From Theobroma cacao (lineage: Eukaryota; Streptophyta; Magnoliopsida; Malvales; Malvaceae): a DNA stretch of 64,000 nt. The notes below the pieces were generated by a model. That model did not search any database, was not told the origin of the DNA, and was given only the letters and a program-made list of their open reading frames with translations. Below, piece after piece: positions 23,846 to 33,659 of the stretch (position 1 is the first letter of the stretch; each line of letters opens with the position of its first letter). Position numbers and translations under genes: made by a program. The stretch is from assembly GCF_000208745.1 (NCBI RefSeq), contig NC_030852.1, positions 24,290,636-24,354,635 on the forward strand, given 5' to 3'.

Positions 23846-26116
23846 ATAAGGATATTAAAGTTCTAACGGGTAATGTTCAACAATTCCAAAAATGATTATT
23901 GAATAACATAGTAATATATGTTATTATAGTTGACCCATTCAACAAGAGTTAATGACTTAGTAGGCACGAAGCGTCAACTGCGACGAATCATGCACCAGCA
24001 TAGAAAAGACATGTCAGAGCTGAAGGCTTCAATTCAGTCGTTGACTCTGGCAATGCAGACGTTTGAAGACCGTGTCGTTGCTCGAATTCTAGATGGTCTG
24101 AAATCACAGGTACGTTATTTTATCTTTACTCATATATTGGTCGTTTACGTTTAGTAGGTGTAGTTTTATTTTTTGTTCTCGGTTTATGGTTTGTGGTATT
24201 ATATAAGCTAACGGATTTTCCCATTTGTCTCATTCTGTAGGGCGGTCCTTCATCGCACGGTGCTGGTGAGGACCATGATGATGCTGATTATGGGCACCAT
24301 GATGAACCTGGTGTGCACATTCATGATGACGTTGCCGGTGCTGACGGAGACCCTGTTCCTAAGGTCGATCTGGTTATCAATGCATCTGCGAGAGGGGAGG
24401 GGAACCTTCACTCAATCGTGGCTGAAGGAGAGCATCTTCCTCAAGTCGATGCATTAGTCAAGGCAACAGCAGGAATGGACCATCTTCCTCATAGCACTTC
24501 TGAAGCTAGCAGCTCACGGTTGTCGTCACCAGAGTCATCTGATGTTTATAATCGTGCAGCACAAATTTCAGACCCAACTAAGTAGGCATGAGTGAAAATG
24601 GCAAGCAAATACAGGGTAAGCCCATACGTCGACCCCTCCCTAAGCGGTCGGGATGTAAAAAGTACAACGGTTAAAGATACGAAGCTTTTAAGAAAGACGA
24701 GTGCGTGAGGTAAGCTCATAAATAACATTACAAATATTATTTTTTAATGAAACATTAATATCCACCAAGGCTTTTCAAACTCATTCTGTTACATATGTAA
24801 GCGTAACATCGGGATCTTAAGGGATCAAGGGGTTGACTTTTTCACAACATTAGAGAATCCCAAAGAAGAAATGATTAGTGAACATATAGACGCATGCCTC
24901 AGCGTACTTTGTAAGCTAATGACAAGGCTGAAGTCGAAGCTGTACATTGCCCGTGCATGCGTGGTTGACACGATATTCTTTGTGAGTTTATTTGAAAATT
25001 TTTAAATTCTGAAAATAATAAGTTTTTGATTACATTAAGTGTAAGCTAATATATACATGCTTCACAGGACACCACCCATATGCTACACCACATTTCCAAC
25101 TAAAGAAGGTCGGTCTACTATGGAAATTCTAGATAAGTTACAAGGGTACGTGGAGGGTGAAAAGCTGACATATGGCAAAAAATGAAAATATGTCAATTTC
25201 ATCCTCGCGCCTTGCAATGTGGGTGGGCATTGGGTGGTAGCGAAGATCAACTTGGTGAGGTGGACGATCAAGGTGGTGGACTCCGCAAGAACTTCGGATA
25301 CTAAGGATAACGGAGTACGTGTTGCTCAAATGACACCTCTTACGATAATTATGCCAATTATCTACCAGCAAGCAGGTTATTTCAATAAAACTCACCAAAA
25401 GACATGAGATTTGACGTCGATGCTATTGAAAATTCATTTGTCAAAAGTTAAAGTGCATCGGCAGAATGATAGTGTCAGTTGCGGTATGTTCATGATAGGG
25501 CATGTCAAACCCTGTTCTATAAAATAATTACGACGTCATTTACATGCTCAATAGAATGGTTACATATTTAGGAAGTTTGAGAAATCGTTAAAAGACGATA
25601 TTGCCCCTAATGGTACCACTAAGTCGATTAAGCCTCGAACTAGTTCAAATAGGAATTTTAATGTGAAATTAAGAGTTTCACAGTACATGGATGACTCAAA
25701 ATGGTAATTCGGAGTTCGAGGATCAATTTGGAGTCAAACCGAAATTTTCACTATCTAGGGGCAAAATGGTCATTTGCCACTTGGGGACAAAATGGAAATT
25801 TTAGAAAAGATTTTTGGTCCATTTGACTTATTGGAGTATGATTTGAGTATTGGAGTATGATTTGAAGTTTAGAAGTGAAAATTTTTAATTTCGGTATAAT
25901 TTGGAGTATAAGGGTGAAATGGTAATTTTGCCACCCCGGGGGCAAATCGGAAAATTTTCACCTCAACACTTATCAAGACCAAGGGATTTTATTCATCATG
26001 AAAATGGATAAATATGAGAAATGTGTGGTGGAGAATTAAAGAATTAAAAGTTAAATATTTAAATTTGAACCAATAAGGAAATGCCATGTGTCATGTTTTT
26101 ATTATTTTATTATCTC

Positions 26117-26128
26117 TTTATAAAAAGG
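26117..26128 (+). promoter_or_regulatory. Candidate TATA box of LTR copy 4
   Basis: TTTATAAAAAGG, about 615 bases into the LTR, followed by an A-rich leader that runs into the assembly gap. The placement agrees with an LTR U3/R boundary. Confidence 0.5.
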
Positions 26129-26200
26129 CAAAAAAAATCAGCCTATTTCTCCCATAGTGATCAGCCAAACCAGAAAAGAAGAGAAACCAAGGAAAAACAA

Positions 26201-27089
26201 NNNNNNNNNNNNNNNNNNNNNNNNNNNNNNNNNNNNNNNNNNNNNNNNNNNNNNNNNNNNNNNNNNNNNNNNNNNNNNNNNNNNNNNNNNNNNNNNNNNN
26301 NNNNNNNNNNNNNNNNNNNNNNNNNNNNNNNNNNNNNNNNNNNNNNNNNNNNNNNNNNNNNNNNNNNNNNNNNNNNNNNNNNNNNNNNNNNNNNNNNNNN
26401 NNNNNNNNNNNNNNNNNNNNNNNNNNNNNNNNNNNNNNNNNNNNNNNNNNNNNNNNNNNNNNNNNNNNNNNNNNNNNNNNNNNNNNNNNNNNNNNNNNNN
26501 NNNNNNNNNNNNNNNNNNNNNNNNNNNNNNNNNNNNNNNNNNNNNNNNNNNNNNNNNNNNNNNNNNNNNNNNNNNNNNNNNNNNNNNNNNNNNNNNNNNN
26601 NNNNNNNNNNNNNNNNNNNNNNNNNNNNNNNNNNNNNNNNNNNNNNNNNNNNNNNNNNNNNNNNNNNNNNNNNNNNNNNNNNNNNNNNNNNNNNNNNNNN
26701 NNNNNNNNNNNNNNNNNNNNNNNNNNNNNNNNNNNNNNNNNNNNNNNNNNNNNNNNNNNNNNNNNNNNNNNNNNNNNNNNNNNNNNNNNNNNNNNNNNNN
26801 NNNNNNNNNNNNNNNNNNNNNNNNNNNNNNNNNNNNNNNNNNNNNNNNNNNNNNNNNNNNNNNNNNNNNNNNNNNNNNNNNNNNNNNNNNNNNNNNNNNN
26901 NNNNNNNNNNNNNNNNNNNNNNNNNNNNNNNNNNNNNNNNNNNNNNNNNNNNNNNNNNNNNNNNNNNNNNNNNNNNNNNNNNNNNNNNNNNNNNNNNNNN
27001 NNNNNNNNNNNNNNNNNNNNNNNNNNNNNNNNNNNNNNNNNNNNNNNNNNNNNNNNNNNNNNNNNNNNNNNNNNNNNNNNNNNNNNNNN
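26201..27089. other. Assembly gap (889 N)
   Basis: All N. It lies wholly within solo LTR copy 4, just after the candidate TATA box. Reading frames drawn through it have no meaning. Confidence 1.
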
Positions 27090-28473
27090 AAAATTTAATA
27101 ATGATTTCAAAAATAGAGTAATTGGAGACCTATACTATGATTGTGTTGTTTATCCATGATTTTACATTAAATGGCTTATGATAAATGTGGGTATGACTGG
27201 TTATTTTTATGATTTAAAGAATATGTGAACTGCTCTGATTTGCCTTGAATGTGTTAAGTGAGTCATGTCATACTATTATGATTTTATTGGTTGGTGGGTT
27301 ATAAAGTGGGCACTGCAATGACGAGGGTTCCATGGGCCAGCCTAATTAGAGGGGCACGATTCCCAATTATTGAGCTTACCTCGATTGGAGGTGCATAGGA
27401 TAACTCCCGAGGTAGGATTTGAGTGCACCTCACGTTCAGGCCACCACGTGAGAGTGAGACTCAGCCAACGCCAAGGAACGGCTGTGTTGTCAGAGGTGAA
27501 ATGTGTTTGTGTGTGTGACAATAAACAGCCTTGGCGGTCTCGGTAAGATGCCTTCGCGGGGTATCTCCGAGAATAGATTTTTGGCAAGGGCCAAGTTTTT
27601 GAAAAGTGCATAAGCCATGTTGAGTAATTGAATGAAATCCAATTATTTATATGGGTTGGGATGAATTATTTTAATTGTCTCCTATTACTCGGCTTTAGAT
27701 TATTTTGATGATGTCTGTCTACTCACTGGGATTATGTAATCATAATCTCACCCCTTTTCTTATCCATTTTTCAAGCTCAGGACAATTTATTGATAGTTGA
27801 TTAAGACGAGAATTAATCTCGGAGTTGCATCCTAGAAAGTAAGGGTTCATAACCCTACATCTTCTTAGTCAGTTGGGGGCTCACGTGTCACTGTAAAAGT
27901 AATTTTATTCTTCAGTTATTTGATTTAAAGTATGTATGAATATATTTAGCTTTTACACCATGTTTTTGGCGAGTTTCGATATTTTCGAAGAAAAATGATG
28001 AAAATGCCCCTGTGAGCCAGAAAGTAATATTTTATTGTTTTGATTTGGAAATGACTTATGATTTTTTTGAAATGTGAGATTTAATAACTGTCGCTCACTG
28101 GGGAGATGCAGAAGCTGATGCTAAGCCTTGCGGGGTTTCGATCGATATTCGGGGTAATGAGTGCCTATCGGGACGTCGTGGCGGTTGTCACGGGCTCGAT
28201 GGGAGTTTCAGGTCGTGACAGGGTACATTGACGATATTTTACAATCGAAATCAATCAGACTTAAGCAGAATATGATTGCAAATATGCGTCGCCAATACGC
28301 TTTGAAAATTTTTTTCAACAGTTGTGAGAGTGAACCCTGACCATATCGGCCCTTGTTTGTACATTTTTTTTGTATATACAATTAATTTTATTAATTTTAA
28401 GATTCGTTCATTTTATACATTACTTTTTCTTTCTCAATTCAAACACAGTGCCTTTAAATTAATACTTCAACCA

Positions 28474-28822
28474 CATGGCGTGTCACCCCATTGAGGCATG
28501 GCGTGTCACCCCCCTGAATACTGGAACAAGTCAGCGTGTCACGCCAAGTATCTGCTTCCACTCAACGTGTCACCACAATTGGGGCGTGCTATGTCACCCC
28601 ACAATACTGCAAGAAGTCAACATGTCACCACCAAAATCTGCAGGCACTCAGCATGTCACGCCAAGTATTTGCTTTCACTCAGCGTGTCACCACAATTGGG
28701 GTGTGCCGTGTCACCCCACAATACTGCAAGAAGTCAGCGTGTCACCACAGAAATCTGCATGCACTTAGTGTGTCACGTCAAGTATCTGCTTCCACTCAAC
28801 GTGTCACCACAAGATGTCATTG
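28474..28822. repeat. Minisatellite, 117-bp higher-order unit
   Basis: Units start at 28532, 28649 and 28766 (the third partial), each with CGTGTCACGCCAAGTATCTG, ACGTGTCACCACAATTGGGG and GTCACCCCACAATACTGC. Sub-units all contain GTGTCAC. The array lies between the end of the Ulp1-like gene and the end of the transposase gene. The three long overlapping frames here are repeat artefacts. Confidence 0.9.
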
Positions 28823-28829
28823 ACATCTA

Positions 28830-29639
28830 CCAATTACAGCCTAATCTCAACCCCCACACCAGATGATCAAAAATGCCACGTGGCATTTCTTTTATTAGCT
28901 TAGCATGATATATTTTTTCGTTCATTTTCATCCTTATATTTCAATTTTATTTTTAAAATATTTTAATTTAATAAAAAATAATTATGATGATTCATAGATG
29001 AAATTTGATTGGATGATCCATAAATTTTTTTAAATTTGTTTGGTCAAGTCATATGTTTTAATCTTAAATTTCATATGATATATTTTTAATTAGTCAAAAA
29101 TTTTCTCTTTCTATACTTACATCTTTTGAAGTAAACTCCTTGGTACAATATTATTATTATTTTGTTAAGTGATTGGCTTAAAGTTTTATATGGAGGTATT
29201 ACTAAGATAAAATAAACGTTGTAATTAAAAAATTACAAAAACAAATTGAATATTAGGATTTAGAAAGCTGCTAAAGTTTGATGAATTAATTTTATATCTC
29301 TTAAGATATTTGATTGTAAGAACATAAAAGGTTAAATCAAATGAAATAGAAAAGAATTAAATTAAATCATTAATTGTTTAATACAAGTCGCAATAAAATG
29401 TGAGAAAATGGGTAACAATATAGGGACTTTGCAAGTCTATTCAGTGTTCAAAACTACATACAAAATTAAATGAATACTCAAATAATATATCTACAAAATT
29501 AATAAAAAAATAACAAGTTATCTACAAGAGGAAACTAACAAACACAAATCAATTATGAATGAATGTAAGATACTGCAAGAACAAATTGTGACAAAGGTAT
29601 TGCACATGGGTTACACATTTAGTTAGGCCGACAAGCTGT
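28830..29639. other. AT-rich spacer between the convergent MULE genes
   Basis: No open frame of interest, RNA or tandem repeat seen. It presumably holds the 3' untranslated ends of both MULE genes. Confidence 0.5.
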
Positions 29640-32610
29640 CTTCGTCCACAAGACAACCTACGTTTTCAGACATTATCCTTCGTATTCGACAGTTGTTGCA
29701 TGTGTGATCGGTTTGTCTGCAACTTTAACATGCTTTCGGTCGGCGCACTCGTGGAGGCTCCGATTGACTTGGAGATGGCACCGGATTTATGGATGGAACT
29801 GCAAATGGGGATGGGCAATTTTGTCTGTTATGCCTGTACCTCTTACATTATGAACATCTCCATGCTCGACTGCCTTCACCAACCAATGGAATCCTTTTCC
29901 TCCTAGGTATTCCCGTTTGGCCTCGCCAAGGTAGTGGTAAGACGACAATTTATTTCACATGAGGGGGGATGTCCCACTCACTAGAATGCCCCATCGGGGG
30001 AATGGACCCCGCATAACCCTCCACCAAAATGGTTATCTTATAGTAATCAACGCAGAATTCAATGGCTTCACATTTGCATTTATTGAAAAATACAATGAAC
30101 TCGATGTTCAAGCACAATGTAAATACTATGTCAATTATGGTTCAAATAAGAAATAAAGATCTTCTAACCTTATTGTTGCAATGGCATGACTGCATGGTAG
30201 TAAATATATTTGGAACTCACAACATGAACACGTCTTCGTGGACAGGTTTACAAGTCCATCCATCTTCCCGTCTTTAACTTCAAACTCCACACGATTGATA
30301 GGTTTAACCACAAAGCGATGTGCATCATTGAACCATTTGCTCAACTGCTTGGCAACCCAAGGGCTGAGGGGCGTGGTCAACTTGACGACCTCCTCGTATC
30401 AGTCATGGAACCAACGCTGGAACATGTCTCTGATGAACTTGATCAAAACAGTGATTGGCATTTGTCTTGCATGCTTCAAGCATGAGTTAACACATTCCGC
30501 AATATTGGATGTCATCATCTGGTATCGCCTTGCCGGTGAACAGGCACGTGCCCATCTCTTAGGGCCTATTCTCATAAGGTTAGTGTGGGCTCTTGAGTGA
30601 ATCTGCTTGAGCTGGTTCATATGTTTGTTAAAATCGAAAACCTTATAGCAATCTCAAGCACGGGTGAAAATCATAGAAACGTTGTTGCACTTGAACTTGT
30701 TTTTAAAGTTTTTCTTCAAGTGGTACCTGCATAAACTGTGGTGCGCTTCTGGGTATGCATTTTGGATTGCTTTCTTAATGCCGAGATGCTGATCAGAAAT
30801 GAACATAGTATTTTTAAGACAAACAACTGCATCATGTAACTTGCTAAGAAACCACGTCCATGAGTCTTCGTCCTCAACATGGCCGATGCCAAACGCAACT
30901 GGATATACGCACTCATTCACATCTTTACGTACAGCGACAAACAGAACACCCTTGAACCTGCCTTTCAGATATGTCACATCAATTGCAACCGTAGGACGCA
31001 TTACATCCCTAAAGCCCCGTATGCCCAGAAACAATATTTGAATCTTTCTACCTCATCTGTAGCCACTGCAGTAACTGTGTCAGGATTTTCTTGTTCCAAC
31101 ATATAAAAATACGAGGGTAGTAATTGAAATGACTCCTCCGGGGGACCGAAAACAAGCTTCTCAGCATAATCCTTCACTTGTCGGGCCTTACCATATAGGT
31201 ATTCTAATCCCCATTGAACCTTTATCTCACCAATTATGTCCTTAGGTCTCAATGCTACTCCATTAGCCTGAAGCTTGTGTGACATAAGTTCACCAATTAT
31301 CTTCGCACTCGCAGTTGCAAATCGCCCTTGCAAACCATTGACAGTACACGAATGTACTTTGTGGAACGTCCGAACTTGCCAATATTCTCCTCCTTCAGGT
31401 AACTTCGTTGCACGTACACTGAACTTGCATGCCTTGTCCTTGCAACCAACCTCATAACGAGCTTTACATTACCTTTTTACTCTTATCCCAAACTGCTCTT
31501 TTAAAGCCAACATGTTCAAAGCTCGTTTCAACTCTACCTTCGAGGAAAATATTCTTCCTTTGTGTAAGCGATCATTAGCACATGTCGACTCCTCAATTGT
31601 AATTGTTTGGAAAAAGAACCTTTCTGCACCTGAAATTACCCACGTACGAGATATCCCTGTATTTCCCCTTTCCTCATAACTGTCATGGAGCAATGTATCA
31701 GGGGAACGAATCCCATTCTCATCAGAGATAGGGTTATTGTATATGAGGTCATCACACTAAACATCTCCTACATCAACACCTCCAACAGGTTCCGTTTCAC
31801 CTTCAACATTATTGCAAATTGAAATGTCACTGTCATAAAGCCAGTCATCGTCTGAACTCTCATCATGCCATTCATCAGACCCATCATCCGAATTGTCATC
31901 AAATCTATCTTCACCAGCAAGGAACAAATCCTCATTTCCCTCATCAGATGTAGTATTATCCTCGAGTGTCGTAGTGTCACCCTCTAACGTCGTAGTGTTG
32001 TCCTCAAGTGTCGCATTCTCATTTAAAAATGCCATTACACCCTGTACAATTTCACCCCATCGTTGCATTTGTTGGACACAAGTAACTAATTGGTTCGATG
32101 CATATCCTAATCGAAATTGCACAGCCAACTATTTTGTGAATGTCGTGTGTCTACCAGGCTGTACAAACTCTTTTGCAAACTTCAATTGCCATTGTTGTGG
32201 GTTACGGACCAAATGTTGTGGTATATGTGAAGCATTGTATATCTCATTTTGATTGAGCTTATTACCATGTTGTTCAGCTTCTTCATGTGACATAACATTT
32301 GTTTAGAGTCCCTTAATGCTGACATACACAGCTAGAACATTCCTCTATTCTAGCAAAATTAATGCAACATCCTCATCATCCTTGATAATTGGTTGTGATA
32401 GCTCTCCGAGTGTACTGATCAATGCATGTAACTCAATCTCGTCAATTTCTGAGTTTACCCTAACAACATCTTCAACCAGCTTCATCAATCCCACAAACGA
32501 CAAATTACTCCTAACCCCTCGTATTCGTGACCCACCACCCTTGTAAATGCCATCCACCCGCTAACCACCGTGTCTTATCACAAGTCGCACAATTGGAACC
32601 CCACTGAAAT
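29640..32610 (-). pseudogene. MULE (MuDR-type) transposase, broken
   Basis: Reverse-strand order: N-terminal segment (32610-32345, ending VALILLE), acidic linker (32128-31757), MuDR N-terminal domain (31693-31380, DRLHKGRIFSSKVELKRAL), the conserved middle (31333-31001), DDE core (31034-30399), SWIM zinc finger (30380-30135, CSC...CSHA) and a C-terminal tail (about 30120-29640). Catalytic residues are present: Asp in AIDVTYLKG (30978-30980), Asp in ISDQHLG (30792-30794), Glu in SNIAECVNS (30495-30497). Lesions: TAG near 32568, a frameshift near 31020, TGA near 30655 and 30396, and stops in the tail. Such enzymes cut and join the element ends. It runs towards the Ulp1-like gene. Confidence 0.9.
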
Positions 32611-32683
32611 TTTGAAAACAACAATAATTTGTCAATCATTTAACACATTACATGACATGCCATGTTCTATAATTTGTCAGTCA

Positions 32684-32900
32684 TGTTGTAACACGCCATG
32701 CATATAACGTAAAATGTTATCACACGTCATGCATATAACGTAAAATATTGTAACATGCCAACGCTGACACGCCAATCACTATAATTACTGTGTCCTTACA
32801 CAAACTGGCCTAAAATACCCATGGAGTCTAACACGTTAATTAGTGTAATTACTGACTCATTACACGAACTGCCCTAAAATAACCAATGTCGTGACATGTT
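32684..32900. repeat. Right inverted repeat of the MULE
   Basis: Reverse complement of the left end: ACACGCCATGCATATAACGT minisatellite units, then CAATCACTATAATTACTGTG and CCAATGTCGTGACATGTT. It lies upstream of the transposase start and probably contains its promoter (inference). Confidence 0.85.
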
Positions 32901-33099
32901 AAAATAACCCTAACACATGTTATAAATGCATGGCGTGTAACAACTCTAGGCAATGTTTCTAATCCATGTTCTAATTTACACCAAATGTTTCAGAAATTTA
33001 AGTGTTGCAGCAAAAAACCCAATAACATATCTTGATGTCATCTCTGATATAGGGTCTGTTAATCTACGACAATATGGCCAGATGCTCAGAAATAGACCA

Positions 33100-33235
33100 C
33101 AGCCCGATGACGATGGTGCTCAATAGAGAGTTGACAGAGCTCATACAGTTCAAAGAGCTTATGACGATGGTATTCAACAGAGAGTTGATAGAGTTGAGAT
33201 AGTTCAGAGAGTTGAGAGAGAAAGATGAGATAGCT
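33100..33235. repeat. Two-copy tandem repeat, about 57 bp
   Basis: GATGACGATGGTGCTCAATA with GAGAGTTGACAGAG is followed by a related TATGACGATGGTATTCAACA with GAGAGTTGATAGAG and further AGAGAGTTGAGA words. It lies just beyond the detected right end of the MULE; whether it belongs to it is unclear. Confidence 0.55.
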
Positions 33236-33567
33236 CAAACAGCTGAGCATTTATTTATTTCTATTTTCTCCCTGACGAGAGGGAGATATTATGACCCTAA
33301 TTTGAAACGATGTTTTTAAGGGTATTTTGGTCTACTCATGTTTCTTTTTGGTTAAAAACAGATAATTTTATATGGGTGGTTATTTCTGAAATCACCTTAT
33401 CAGGAAGTCCATTTCTCACAATTTCCTCAACATTTAACAATAAAATTACACTTTCCATATATTCTCAAAGCAAATTTAAAGTTACATATATAATATTTGT
33501 TTCACAATGATAAAATATATATATAGTAGCATAAATGAGAACTTATTTATTTAAGAATGAGAAAAAA

Positions 33568-33571
<4 letters not shown>

Positions 33572-33603
<32 letters not shown>

Positions 33604-33619
33604 NGTAATAGAAGAAAAA

Positions 33620-33656
<37 letters not shown>
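33572..33656. repeat. Two (AT)n microsatellites
   Basis: AT runs at about 33572-33603 and 33622-33655 separated by a short unique spacer and one N (33604). Confidence 0.95.
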
Positions 33657-33659
33657 GTA

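Larger units (their letters stand above)
25503..28220 (+). mobile_element. Solo LTR inserted in the Ulp1-like gene (copy 4)
   Basis: It begins TGTCAAACCC and ends GGTCGTGACA. Flanks are GGGCA (25498-25502) and GGGTA (28221-28225), a 5-bp duplication with one mismatch. Removing it rejoins the protease frame after the Cys motif, with GGGTA as the original site because it restores a Tyr codon. Same family as 9518-12608, opposite orientation. An assembly gap hides the middle. The block around 27330-27560 (GGCACGATTCCC, CTCGGTAAGATGCC) is shared with copy 3. Confidence 0.88.
22050..28320 (+). pseudogene. DUF1985-Ulp1 (C48) SUMO-protease-like gene of the MULE, broken
   Basis: An acceptor (TTTTGCAG) precedes the ATG at 22050. 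The first exons (22050-22770) encode a DUF1985-like domain: LWFAIGKSKARISKQ, later MALTLIANNILFGQDY and LVEDIDAWNVFPWGHYV. Middle exons (22884-23404) are followed by three repeated 72-nt exons, a coiled-coil exon (23930-24110; RQLRRIMHQHRKDM...) and a low-complexity acidic/His exon (24241-24590). The C48 domain (about 25100-25502, resuming at 28221) shows the triad: His at 25228-25230 (GGHWVVAKI), Asp at 25279-25281 (VVDSA), Cys at 25480-25482 (SVSCGMF). In-frame stops lie at 22288, near 22395, 22674, 25183 and 25405, and a solo LTR splits the last exon. Family members cleave SUMO-like conjugates; in MULEs their role is unproven. Confidence 0.85.
21512..32900. mobile_element. Mutator-like element with transposase and Ulp1-like gene
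   Basis: Minimum extent is set by matching inverted sequences: 21512 onward on the left and 32900 backward on the right read the same on opposite strands (for example AATTACAC, GGTATTTTAGGCCAGTT, AAGGACACAGTAATTATAG, GTGATTGG). Inside, a forward DUF1985/Ulp1 protease gene (22050-28320) and a reverse MULE transposase gene (32610-29640) converge. Ulp1-like genes carried by MULEs are established (KAONASHI elements of Arabidopsis; similar in melon). The outer termini and the 9-11 bp target duplication were not found. Both genes are pseudogenes and a solo LTR has inserted, so this copy is not autonomous. Confidence 0.85.

Noticed and set aside
26081..27121. Frames of more than 300 residues
   Set aside because: They consist of assembly-gap N bases.
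28475..28866. Three long open frames in all phases, rich in Cys, His and Ser
   Set aside because: All three phases are open because the 117-bp minisatellite lacks stops; the peptides are the same repeat read three ways.
33278..33345. GAGGGAGATATTATGACCC followed by AAGGGTATTTTGG, like a polypurine tract and LTR start
   Set aside because: No TG at the expected position and no LTR end or partner found downstream.
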